From Candidatus Poribacteria bacterium (lineage in GTDB: Bacteria; Poribacteria; WGA-4E; JAJDTR01), in assembly GCA_028820655.1 (NCBI GenBank), contig JAPPIK010000042.1:36861-100860 (forward strand): a stretch of DNA of 64,000 bases, given 5' to 3'. The position numbers and the translations under genes were made by a program. Shown here piece after piece: positions 55,232-63,612 of the stretch. The notes beneath the pieces were generated by a model. That model had not been told where the DNA came from and ran no database searches. It saw only the letters and a list, made by a program, of their open reading frames with translations. The first letter of the stretch is position 1. Each line of letters begins with the position of its first letter.

Positions 55232-56194
55232 GTGGCTAGGGACAGTGAACTCATTTCGCGCGCCACATCTGGAGACGAGGAAGCTTTTGCAGACCTCATG
55301 CGAGCATATTACGCCTTCGCTTATAGGATTGTCATCGAAATTGTGAGTAATCCCCACGATGCCGAAGAGGTAGTGCAAGACACCTTTCTCAATGCCTATT
55401 GTGGCTTGGGCCAGATTGAAGAGAGAACCAGATTTAGAAATTGGTTGGCAAAGATTGCGAAAAATCGTGCGCTAAACTGGCAGCGCGAGCAACGGGCGGA
55501 TACCGTGCCCATTGACGACTTGATCGATAGTGCAGTCCAAGCTGCGGATTCGCCAGGCGAACAGTTGGTACGCGACGAAGAGTTAGAGATGGTTTGGCGT
55601 GCAATGAATTCGCTTTCTCAAAAAGATAGAGAGATAGCACGTTCGTACTATCTTGAGGGTGCCAGCTACGACGAACTTATCCGCGCGCATGGGTTGTCAT
55701 ACAAGGCGATTTCGTTTCGGCTGTCGCGTGCAAAACGGACACTGGCGAAACGGTTGCAGTATCTTCTCAACTCGGAATTTGTTCCTCCCGTGATATCTCT
55801 CAAGAAAATTTCATCAGGAGGATTCACAGCCATGAAAATCGGAACGGTTCCCAAAATCACAGTCGGGGTGATAGCGATTATTGTAATTGTCTTCATCGTC
55901 TCGCACCAACTGCTATCGTCAAAGGATGGGCCATCTTCATCAATTAAGGCTACGGCATCAAAGATTAAGAGACCTGACCAACCGGCCACTGAAAGCGACA
56001 CCTCTCTTGGAAGTGTAGTCTCAGCACCTCGGCGTACCGATGAACCACAGATTTCCGCCGAGGAAATGAAACAGACCGAGAATTTTTCGCACAACTTGAA
56101 GCATCGAACATGCAATCAAAGACCGTGCTACGCGCGGAGGCGGAATTTCAGCAGGACGACGATAAGCGTGGCGCAGGCAACACTGATCCGTTAA
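55232..56194 (+). CDS. ECF sigma factor with membrane helix, C-terminus frameshifted (paralogue 4)
   Basis: 320 residues in this frame from GTG 55232 after GGGGAGGAA. Region 2 (SNPHDAEEVVQDTFLNAYC, FRNWLAKIAKNRALNWQ) and region 4 (YDELIRAHGLSYKAISFRLS) are intact and close to paralogue 3. The membrane segment (KITVGVIAIIVIVFIVSHQL) and following linker are close to paralogue 2. After AEEMKQTEN the frame diverges. The family sequence FFAQLEAS resumes in the -1 frame at the T5 run 56083-56087, the same place as in paralogue 2. The mosaic similarity suggests gene conversion. Confidence 0.75.
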   Translation: MARDSELISRATSGDEEAFADLMRAYYAFAYRIVIEIVSNPHDAEEVVQDTFLNAYCGLGQIEERTRFRNWLAKIAKNRALNWQREQRADTVPIDDLIDSAVQAADSPGEQLVRDEELEMVWRAMNSLSQKDREIARSYYLEGASYDELIRAHGLSYKAISFRLSRAKRTLAKRLQYLLNSEFVPPVISLKKISSGGFTAMKIGTVPKITVGVIAIIVIVFIVSHQLLSSKDGPSSSIKATASKIKRPDQPATESDTSLGSVVSAPRRTDEPQISAEEMKQTENFSHNLKHRTCNQRPCYARRRNFSRTTISVAQATLIR

Positions 56195-56661
56195 CCGAGA
56201 ACTCAGAACAATCCGCCGAAGAGGTTATGAATGCTTATGCGGAGGCTTTCAAGAATAGTGATTTTAAGGGCATGCGTTTGCTGGAGACAGCGGATTTGAG
56301 AAAACGCTGGAATCCTAGCGATCCTAGCGGATTCACATTAGAGGCAGAAGTAATACGACGAGAGTCGGAATTTGGAACAGAGGTCATAGAAAATCCGGTT
56401 GTTGTCGAGGAAGCACGCTTGCAACTTGAACGGTTGATGTTTGAGCCAGTGATTGAAATGATAACTCAGGCAACGATTGTCGACAGTGGGTATTTCGGCA
56501 ATGAATTTCACTTTCGATTGGGAATGCCGGCGCCGGAGATTCCCGCACCGAGTAAAGAGACGGTGATAGAAACGGAAATACCGCCCCCACCGGATACGCT
56601 TGTTAAAATGCGCAAAGAAGATGGCCAGTGGCGAATATATGAAAGCCACACATTGAATTGA
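56086..56661 (+). pseudogene. Sensor-domain half of paralogue 4, in the -1 frame
   Basis: Reads FFAQLEASNMQSK and on to EEVMNAYAEAFKNSDFKGMR, ATIVDSGYFGNEFHFRLGMP and LVKMRKEDGQWRIYE. The domain is intact and open to its natural end; an ATG at 56110 has no SD. It would need a -1 frameshift to be joined to the sigma and membrane part. Confidence 0.6.
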
Positions 56662-56699
56662 GTTACTAGCCAGTCCTTAAGTGCGGGGATTAAGCTCAG

Positions 56700-57257
56700 A
56701 TGCTTAAACCACTTGGCATGATCTGCATTCTAACAGTTCTCGGGATTGGAGTTTTCGGAATCCATGCAGATAACGAAGAGACTCATGAACCGGCACGGAA
56801 TGAGGAATACGGTGAGTTCAAGCTGCCGCCGAAGGTGATGGAGTTACTTAAAAAAGAGGGGGTGACCATCACGGACTTGAAGAACGACAGCGTTCTTCGC
56901 AGGAAATGGTTACAGCGGCTCCGAGTTCTGGGTGGCGTGGAGCCGGCAAAACCGGCAGGAACAGGAGAAGACTTCTATCAGGTTATAATCACCAATAACC
57001 TATTTCGGCCGCTTGGTTATAGAAAGCCCAGACCTCCACCGCCGTATCGGCTAATCGCGACCATGACCAACCATGAACATGAGAGCAACAAGGCGCTTCT
57101 TCGCCGTAACAAGGATGGGCGCATGTATTATGTCGGGATCGGAGAGGTTTTCGATGACGCGAAAATGGAACGCATAGGACCCAAGAGCGTGACCTTATTG
57201 ATAGACGGGCGGTCAAAGGAATTTCGCCTACCGCGAACTGTTCTATTGGAAAAGTAA
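56700..57257 (+). CDS. Exported GspC/PilP-like protein
   Basis: 185 residues. N-terminal signal peptide or anchor (PLGMICILTVLGIGVFGIHA). An acidic/basic helical region follows. The C-terminal part, YQVIITNNLFRPLG and PYRLIATMTN, then MYYVGIGEVFDDAKMERIGP and SVTLLIDGRSKEFRLPR, has the layout of the homology region of type II secretion GspC and pilus PilP proteins (small beta domain). It lies 38 bases after paralogue 4 and may be in the same transcript. No other secretion genes are nearby, so it may have been adopted as a periplasmic partner. Role unknown. Confidence 0.65.
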   Translation: MLKPLGMICILTVLGIGVFGIHADNEETHEPARNEEYGEFKLPPKVMELLKKEGVTITDLKNDSVLRRKWLQRLRVLGGVEPAKPAGTGEDFYQVIITNNLFRPLGYRKPRPPPPYRLIATMTNHEHESNKALLRRNKDGRMYYVGIGEVFDDAKMERIGPKSVTLLIDGRSKEFRLPRTVLLEK

Positions 57258-57405
57258 TCCTACGGATAGGAACGATTCTGTAGGATTGCGACAATGGGAC
57301 AATGGGTTTGCCATTGAAAGCCTCGCTAACGCCTTGAAATGTGTCCTTGGAGCGACGTTGCGTCGTCAAATGCGACAACAAACATAGTTGACAAGAGAGG
57401 GAAAA

Positions 57406-57436
57406 GGCGAGTGGAATTAGTCCACTCGCCTTTTTT
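57406..57436 (+). terminator. Rho-independent terminator before the WD40 sigma gene
   Basis: GGCGAGTGGA (57406-57415) and TCCACTCGCC (57421-57430) form a perfect ten-pair stem with a five-base loop, then T6. It probably ends the paralogue 4/GspC-like transcript. Confidence 0.88.
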
Positions 57437-57486
57437 CATTTCCAACTTCCCAACCGATTTGCTATCATTTTTCTCTTTCATTCGTT

Positions 57487-57535
57487 CTAAAAAAGCGCTA
57501 GAAAAACTTGATGAACTGTGTCGTGATAGGATGAA
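57487..57535 (+). promoter_or_regulatory. Conserved ECF-cluster promoter element, gene 5
   Basis: CTAAAAAAGCGCTAGAAAAA starts 66 bases before the GTG start. TCGTGATAGGATG is the -10-like stretch. Confidence 0.6.
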
Positions 57536-57552
57536 GGGGAGAATAGATTACC

Positions 57553-59184
57553 GTGAATAAAGACGATGCACTCATTTCTCGTGCACAGTCCGGCGACGAG
57601 AAGGCGTTCGTAGACTTGATCGAGGCTTATCACGCCTTCGTTTATGCGATTGTCAACGCGATAGTGGGCAATTCGCATGACGCAGAAGATTTGGTGCAAG
57701 AAACGTTCATCAACGCTTACCTCGGTTTGTCTCAGCTTGAGGACAGGGCCAAGTTCAAAAGTTGGTTGGCAGAAATCGCGCGAAATTGCGCGCGAAATTG
57801 GTTACGAAGGCAGAGAGTTGATACAGTACCGATTGATGAAGTAGATGCGGACACTCTTCGGATATCTGAATCTCCGAGTTCGATGTTGATACGTGACGAA
57901 CAGATAGAATCGATTAGACTAGCATTGGAGACTTTACCGGAAAAGGATCGAAAAATCGCCCTGGCGTACTATCTTGAAGATGCCAGCTACGAGGAACTAA
58001 TCCGTGCGCACGGGTTGTCATACAAAGCTATCTCCTTTCGGCTTTCGCGTGCGAAACGGACACTTACAAACCGATTGCAACATCTGCGAACTGAAGTGGT
58101 TGTTCCTCCGGCAACGACAGCGAAAGACGAAAAATCGGGAGCACTTACGGGCATGAATATTAAACCGATGAGACAACTGCTGGATAATAGAGGCTGGCTT
58201 GTTGCCTTTTTGCCGGATGGGAAATATCTGGCGGGCCTCAACAGCGACAATTCATTGATAGAGTGGGACATTGAGAACGGGCAAAAGATCAGAGTGGTGG
58301 AGAGAGTTACGGGACACGGCGAGACTGTTTCGCTATTCCGCGGGCGAACTCTGAAAGTGTCATCGGAAGGCACCTACTCTGTAGTAAGTTCTTCATTTGA
58401 CAGCGCCGGGAAGGAAATAGTGACGCTGTGGAACGGAGAAACAACGGAAAGTTTTGGAAATGAAACGACGGTTGTGGCTGCCGCCGTGCCGTCGGATGGA
58501 AAGTTTCTGGCATCCGGCGGTTGGGACCGACTAATCACGCTGTGGAATTTAGAATCCAAAAAACCGATTCGGGAGCTTTCCGGACATACGGGAGAGATTC
58601 ATGTGCTCGCATTTTCGCCCGACGGCCGACGTCTGATTAGTGGCGGGGCATACAAATGGGTATATCTGGAAGGTGAAGATGGGAGCACACTTCGGCGCAA
58701 TGGAGCTTGCGCTATTCGAAGCGACGGGGATGGCTCAATGCATTTTTATGCGGCCGATGAAAGCCAGACCGACAATACCGTCAAGGTCTGGGAGGTGGAA
58801 TCCGGAGAAAACATCGCTACTCTCGAACTTCAACAGAAAGCCACCGCGATTGCATTCTCGCCGGATGGCAATCGCGTGGCATCTGCTTCGGGGAAACAGG
58901 TCATCGTGTGGTGTACGAAGACGTGGAAAGCAATTAAGACACTGGACACGGTAGAGATTGAATCCCTTGCTTTTTCTCCCGACGGTGCACGACTTGCGGT
59001 TGGAGGTACGGGCGCTGAGCCGGTAATTCAAATCTGCAGTGTGGATACGGGACGACATCTTGCTGAACTTTCCGGTCACACAAACCGAGTTGAATCTGTC
59101 GCCTTCTCGCCGGATGGCTGTTTACTCGCCAGCGGCGGCTCAGACAACGCCATCTATTTGTGGGAAGTCGAATTAAGGGAGTAG
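57553..59184 (+). CDS. ECF sigma factor fused to WD40 repeats (paralogue 5)
   Basis: 543 residues from GTG 57553 after GGGGAG. Sigma region 2 (GNSHDAEDLVQETFINAYL, FKSWLAEIARNCARNWLRRQ) and region 4 (YEELIRAHGLSYKAISFRLS) match the other paralogues. The linker still has a KSGALTGM stretch equivalent to the SGGxTAM of the others. No membrane helix follows. Instead, residues about 205-543 form WD40 repeats with FSPDGRRLISGG, FSPDGNRVASASG, FSPDGARLAVGG and LSGHTNRVESVAFSPDG. The propeller is probably a cytoplasmic interaction or sensing module. ECF-WD40 fusions are known in Planctomycetes, Poribacteria and related groups. Confidence 0.9.
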   Translation: MNKDDALISRAQSGDEKAFVDLIEAYHAFVYAIVNAIVGNSHDAEDLVQETFINAYLGLSQLEDRAKFKSWLAEIARNCARNWLRRQRVDTVPIDEVDADTLRISESPSSMLIRDEQIESIRLALETLPEKDRKIALAYYLEDASYEELIRAHGLSYKAISFRLSRAKRTLTNRLQHLRTEVVVPPATTAKDEKSGALTGMNIKPMRQLLDNRGWLVAFLPDGKYLAGLNSDNSLIEWDIENGQKIRVVERVTGHGETVSLFRGRTLKVSSEGTYSVVSSSFDSAGKEIVTLWNGETTESFGNETTVVAAAVPSDGKFLASGGWDRLITLWNLESKKPIRELSGHTGEIHVLAFSPDGRRLISGGAYKWVYLEGEDGSTLRRNGACAIRSDGDGSMHFYAADESQTDNTVKVWEVESGENIATLELQQKATAIAFSPDGNRVASASGKQVIVWCTKTWKAIKTLDTVEIESLAFSPDGARLAVGGTGAEPVIQICSVDTGRHLAELSGHTNRVESVAFSPDGCLLASGGSDNAIYLWEVELRE

Positions 59185-59443
59185 TAGGAATTTCGCTGAA
59201 TGACTGCTGCGTTATAGGGTTCCGCATGGTCCATTCGCCGACGGCGAGGAATTCGAAGGGATGATTGGACGCGGTTGAGGCAACTCGAAATCATGCTATA
59301 GTTAAATGGACAGTGATCGCGCCGACCAGCTATCTATAGTCATTACAACCAAGAATTACACATTTATGACTTGACAGTTCAATGTGTAGTAACGCAATTT
59401 ACTGCACATCGTTTATAGAAGTGAGTTCTGCCCGCGACAAAAA

Positions 59444-59510
59444 ATCGCGACCTGGAGAAGATTTCAAAGGGAGTTCTATCGCGGTCATTATCCATTCCCT
59501 TGATCAGTCA
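59444..59510 (+). repeat. GCGACCT hairpin-family repeat, single copy
   Basis: TCGCGACCTGGAGAAGATTT, then a GGGAGTTCTATCGCGGTCAT block and a CATTCCCTTGATCAGTCATT block. It matches the third unit of the cluster near 42.1 kb. Confidence 0.55.
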
Positions 59511-59643
59511 TTATTCATTCCTTTGATCTCGTACTGTTAGGTTGTTGAATATGTGCAAATACGAATTTGAATGACGATAACCCTTGGATAATTGAAAGGT
59601 CGCCAAACAAGGTGCGGTTTGCCTCGATGGCTTTCAGTTCTGC

Positions 59644-59672
59644 TTGACATGGAAAAATGAGCGTGATACTAT
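59644..59672 (+). promoter_or_regulatory. Sigma-70-type promoter for the lipoprotein gene
   Basis: Perfect TTGACA at 59644-59649, 17-base spacer, TACTAT at 59667-59672. The downstream gene starts about 140 bases later. Confidence 0.65.
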
Positions 59673-59812
59673 CCATCCCATGCGTGTCGCCTGTATTGCT
59701 TTGCTGATGGGATCACGGTAGTGTCCGTCACACGTATTCAATCTTACACTCAAATTTGGGTGATCCAAGTTTAAAATTCGTGGACAATGTACAAACTGCG
59801 CGGGAGGATGGT

Positions 59813-60586
59813 TTGAAATTTTTTGCGCTTTCCATTTTTCTCATCTGGGGTTGTTTTGCGATTGGATGTCTCACGTCGCCATTGTTGGTAGGACCTGAAA
59901 AAACGCCGTCCGATGAGCGGTCGGTGACATCTGAACGAGTAGAGGAAGTTCCAGTAGAAGACGCTTTTGTCGCTCGCCTTCATGTATCATCGCCAAAACC
60001 TGCTTATCAAGCGAGTGAACCCATTCCCGTTCAGATAGCCATTGAAACCGGCACCTTCGACCTGCTCGTGTCCCATGCAACCGTTGAGAGCGACGGGTTG
60101 CTTCCCATGTTGGTTGTTACCAATCAGAATGGGAAGATTCTTGTTCCGAAGAACCCTATAGCTTTCGAAAGCGAAATGAAAGAATTAGTGCGGGATGGGA
60201 AAAAGGTCGATTGCGTTAAGGGAATCAAATTGATTGCCGGCACCGGGCAAATGGTAAGCATCAAGAACATTCAAAATCATTATGCGTTGGCACCGGGCGT
60301 TTACACCCTACAGGTATCACTAGACCTAAGTGTGTACAAAGAAACGTTGACGGCTGAATCGATACCAATTCATGATGCACAGCAAAGAATTGGAAGGGTG
60401 CAAGCAAAATCTCGAATTGCCGCTCATACGAGAGAGAAGCATGTTGCCGGTCTGAAGATGGCGATTAACGCCTTGGAAATTCAAGCAGAGGAGCTCGATG
60501 AAATATACCTTCCGATAGACTCCCTCCGCGGAGTCGTTGAACTAAAATCCAACCTTATTACATTGGAAATCCAAGAACCTTCCTAA
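59813..60586 (+). CDS. Lipoprotein of unknown function
   Basis: About 257 residues from TTG 59813, placed five bases after GGGAGGATGG. An upstream TTG at 59756 gives extra non-signal sequence. The N-terminus (MKFFALSIFLIWGCFAIGC) is a lipoprotein signal with lipobox AIGC. The mature part begins with a TSPLLVGPEKTPSDE acidic linker. An immunoglobulin-like beta stretch follows, with KPAYQASEPIPVQIAIETG and APGVYTLQVSLDL, ending in a Lys/Arg-rich helical tail. Similar Ig-like layouts occur in envelope accessory proteins. It precedes an oxygenase gene by 64 bases, probably by chance. Confidence 0.75.
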   Translation: MKFFALSIFLIWGCFAIGCLTSPLLVGPEKTPSDERSVTSERVEEVPVEDAFVARLHVSSPKPAYQASEPIPVQIAIETGTFDLLVSHATVESDGLLPMLVVTNQNGKILVPKNPIAFESEMKELVRDGKKVDCVKGIKLIAGTGQMVSIKNIQNHYALAPGVYTLQVSLDLSVYKETLTAESIPIHDAQQRIGRVQAKSRIAAHTREKHVAGLKMAINALEIQAEELDEIYLPIDSLRGVVELKSNLITLEIQEPS

Positions 60587-60650
60587 GTTTGAAAGCGCTG
60601 GCGCAGCTCCAAGTAATATCGTGACCGTGCAGAATTGTAAGGAGATTAAA

Positions 60651-61397
60651 ATGCCCGCCGATGCGCCGGTTGTACCCGCCCGCCTAAATCCTGACCTCTC
60701 AGCGGAACTCCAACTCGAGGTGAACTTTTTTCTGAAGTGGGGATACTTGGTGGTTGAGAATGCCCTGACCGATGAGCAAGTGCAGATTCTTCGAATTGCA
60801 CTTGATGAAACGTTTGACCGGCTCAATTCGGAGTTTACGCATCAACTGTTGGAGCAGGACGACCGATTTAGTTTCTTGATTGACAATCCACCGGTCATGG
60901 ATCGTATGAGGGCAATCTTGGGTAACTGTATACAATTGCATAGCGCTACCGCGCGCGTAACCCAGCCAAATCAACCTGATCAAAATTGGCATCGCGACGG
61001 GCCATGGCCAATGGACCCGGATAACACACCGTACGGGAGTTTACCGGGTCAAATCAATTGCGGCTATTTTCTTGATGAGTTGACGATGGACAACGGTCCC
61101 ATTGTAATCGTTCCGGGTAGCCACCGTGCGCCATTCAAACCGCCGGAGGGACATCCGGTTTTTCCGGACCAGAAGTTTGTCTTGGCTAAACCACGCCAAG
61201 CTGTGTTGTTCGATGGGTGGCTCTACCACCGGGGAGCGGCTAACAGGTCGCCGCACCATAGGCGCGTCTGCTTGATGTGCTATCAGAATGCATGGATGAA
61301 ATCGCGTGAGCCATTTGATGGACCTCGTGTCACCCAACTTCGTGAAGATGGTTCGCCCGAACGAAAGTTACTTTTAGGCGAAATCCCGAAATGGTAA
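60651..61397 (+). CDS. Phytanoyl-CoA dioxygenase (PhyH)-like oxygenase
   Basis: 248 residues from ATG 60651 after AAGGAG; a GTG at 60621 is in frame but unlikely. The Fe-binding pair is in NWHRDGPWPM (His-x-Asp), the distal His is in LYHRGAANRSPHHRRV with the 2-oxoglutarate Arg nearby. GPIVIVPGSHRAPFKPPEGH is the family strand. It differs from the enzyme at 31.6 kb, so the two probably have different substrates. Confidence 0.9.
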   Translation: MPADAPVVPARLNPDLSAELQLEVNFFLKWGYLVVENALTDEQVQILRIALDETFDRLNSEFTHQLLEQDDRFSFLIDNPPVMDRMRAILGNCIQLHSATARVTQPNQPDQNWHRDGPWPMDPDNTPYGSLPGQINCGYFLDELTMDNGPIVIVPGSHRAPFKPPEGHPVFPDQKFVLAKPRQAVLFDGWLYHRGAANRSPHHRRVCLMCYQNAWMKSREPFDGPRVTQLREDGSPERKLLLGEIPKW

Positions 61398-61746
61398 GCT
61401 GCCACGTCTGATGCTAATGGGTGCAGGATTGTCGCTAACTGTCATGAATGGGGTTGTTTGAAATAGCCAAGACAATGTCTTCGGTTCCACTGGCTCAAAG
61501 CGCCCATCGTTTTTCCTACCAATCTTCCTACCAGTGTAATTCACGACACGATGTGTCATCGTGAACACATCCGCTCAGTTCCATCCCCCGAAATGCAGTA
61601 TACCTACCACATCCTTCCGATGCGCCTGTTTCCTCAGAAGCCTAATTTTATCGCGGATTAGCATGGATAGAGTGTGTTGGCATGTGACTTGCTCATCCTT
61701 TTGAACATCTAGCAGTTTCAATGTCAGAGCATAAGGAGGTTTTACA
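61398..61746 (+). other. Intergenic region, no gene seen
   Basis: About 350 bases. Only the AAGGAGG ribosome binding site of the next gene (near 61733) is recognisable. Confidence 0.45.
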
Positions 61747-62520
61747 ATGTACACTCGCACACGATTCATGATCAGGATGCCAATCTATATCGCGTGTTTC
61801 ACCTATATAATGATGTTTGGCTACCTTAATTTCGTACGGGGAGAAGTCGAGTCTCAGGCAAATTCTCCCCGAACAGCAGTGACCCGGTCGCAAGTCCAAA
61901 TTTTACAGGTCGGGGAGTTTTTCTACGAAATCTCCGCCGACCCAAATAAGGTGTGGATGGGATTGTTTCCCACGAAGGAGGGATATTCCTTGATGCCTTC
62001 GGAGATTCGGATAGACGCATTTTACAATCCAACGATTGGAGGCGACGAGAACATGACCGGGGCCACTCGTGTCTCAGTTCATGGAGACAATCCGCCGCTC
62101 TTTCTGATTACAGGTTTGGAATCGTTAAGGGCGGGAATGGTAAAAACTCTGTTCGCGGGACGGCTCCCCTTGCCGCCGGAGAGTCTGTTGGAGTTCACCC
62201 TAGACAACGAAAACCCGTATTCCATTACTGCGCTTGGGGGGATGGAATCCAATGCGGGCGGTGTCGATCATAGGGTTGAACTGGTTAAGGGCAGTCGTTC
62301 ACAAGTGATCTGTTCTTTCGCCAGGACGGATGTGGCCGTAACGTACCTGCTGTGGGCGGGAGACCTTGACAGAGACGGTCAGTTGGACATGTTGATCGAC
62401 ACGGTCTGTGATTACAACGCATCAGGTCCCATGCTCTTACTTTCATCATTTGCAGAGGACGGAGATCTACTTCAAATGGTTGCTCAGTTCGAAACCTCGC
62501 CTGCGCTAGTGCTGAACTGA
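61747..62520 (+). CDS. Exported protein with a calcium-loop-like motif
   Basis: 257 residues, ATG after AAGGAGGTTTTACA. Signal peptide (IYIACFTYIMMFGYLNFVRG). A globular part contains ADPNKVWMGLFPTKEGYSL, then VTYLLWAGDLDRDGQLDMLI, which has the DxDxDGxxD calcium-loop pattern also found in FG-GAP/integrin-like and dockerin repeats. It is single-copy here, so a bound Ca2+ is only suggested. No family is recognised. It converges with the YCF48-like gene. Confidence 0.75.
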   Translation: MYTRTRFMIRMPIYIACFTYIMMFGYLNFVRGEVESQANSPRTAVTRSQVQILQVGEFFYEISADPNKVWMGLFPTKEGYSLMPSEIRIDAFYNPTIGGDENMTGATRVSVHGDNPPLFLITGLESLRAGMVKTLFAGRLPLPPESLLEFTLDNENPYSITALGGMESNAGGVDHRVELVKGSRSQVICSFARTDVAVTYLLWAGDLDRDGQLDMLIDTVCDYNASGPMLLLSSFAEDGDLLQMVAQFETSPALVLN

Positions 62521-62625
62521 TAGAATGTGGGGCTGTAGGTCTACAGTCAGGCACGTGAGAAGCATAGGGCTTGTTACAGGATAAACCGGGGGTCATTGTA
62601 GAATATTAACACGATGATTTAGCGC

Positions 62626-63612
62626 TCAATCTCCTTTGTAAGATACAATGAGTCCCCATTCACCAACCGCCCAGCAGTGATTCTTGTCTACCGCGTGGAC
62701 TGCCCATAGGTTAGTCGAAGATCCTGCTGTTCCAAGCATCCAGGTGGCACCGCCATCGGTTGTGTGCGCAACCGCGCCAAAATCGCCGACCGCCCAACCG
62801 CTGCTTTCATCAACAAAGACGATGTCGTAAAAGTTATCGTATGCGTCGGTTTCCTGCTGCGTCCATGTCACCCCTCCATCGGTAGTGTGGGCAATGAAGC
62901 CCTCTTGCCCCGATATCCAACCAGTTGTAGAATTGAGGAAGTGTACGCCGTGAAGATTGCTGTCCGTGCCAGGATTTTGAGGCGCCCATGTTGCCCCGCC
63001 GTCCGAAGTGTGAAGCAGTGTTCCGAATGAGCCGACAATCCAACCGTGTGTCGGCGAGCCAAAAAATATCCGTTCGAGATTGTTTCGAGTTTGACCGACA
63101 GCGACTCCTCGCCCTTCGCCGCTCCACGTTTCGCCGCCGTCCGAGGTCCTAAGGAGAGTATTGTTTTCGCCGACCATAAAGCCTATTTTTGCGTCTACAA
63201 GCCAAGTATCTAACAATCGTCTTCGACCACTGACTCCTGCTTCAACTTCCCATTTCTTGCGTTCCCACGTCGCGCCGCCGTCCGAAGTTTTGAGAATAGT
63301 ACCCCCAACTCCCGTGATAAATCCTACACTTTCGTCGTAAAAGTAAAGATTCCAAAAGTTAGTGCTCCTTTCTAACTCAATTTCGACTTTCATCCATGTA
63401 TGCCCTCCGTCGGTGGTTTGGAGTACGAGACTCCCATGACCAACCGCCCACCCGTTCTCGGTGTTTGTGAAATGCACGTCCTGAAGAATACCTTCCACGC
63501 CGTCGCCGCGAACGAAGTCGTCTTGTCGGACAATCTTCCATTCTTGCGCCTCTCCCCAAATAGATACGCTATTTAGAAAAAGAATCAGAACCACTGTTAC
63601 GCCACATCGCAT
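62626..63612 (-). CDS. YCF48/HCF136-like beta-propeller protein
   Basis: 328 residues, ATG after GGAGGTAACACG. Signal peptide (VTVVLILFLNSVSIWGEAQ). About seven repeats of a W-xVGxxG-x-LLxTxDGGxTW type follow: FTNTENGWAVGHGSLVLQTT, FITGVGGTILKTSDGGATW, FMVGENNTLLRTSDGGETW, WIVGSFGTLLHTSDGGATW, WISGQEGFIAHTTDGG, WAVGDFGAVAHTTDGG. The HCF136/YCF48 family helps photosystem II assembly in plants and cyanobacteria. In non-photosynthetic bacteria the fold is a general periplasmic propeller with unknown partner. A short signal helix makes export likely. Confidence 0.9.
   Translation of the reverse strand: MRCGVTVVLILFLNSVSIWGEAQEWKIVRQDDFVRGDGVEGILQDVHFTNTENGWAVGHGSLVLQTTDGGHTWMKVEIELERSTNFWNLYFYDESVGFITGVGGTILKTSDGGATWERKKWEVEAGVSGRRRLLDTWLVDAKIGFMVGENNTLLRTSDGGETWSGEGRGVAVGQTRNNLERIFFGSPTHGWIVGSFGTLLHTSDGGATWAPQNPGTDSNLHGVHFLNSTTGWISGQEGFIAHTTDGGVTWTQQETDAYDNFYDIVFVDESSGWAVGDFGAVAHTTDGGATWMLGTAGSSTNLWAVHAVDKNHCWAVGEWGLIVSYKGD

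Larger units (their letters stand above)
59185..59812. other. Intergenic region with a repeat and a strong promoter
   Basis: About 630 bases. It holds a repeat copy near 59444-59510 and the TTGACA/TACTAT promoter of the lipoprotein gene. No coding sequence is supported. Confidence 0.55.
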
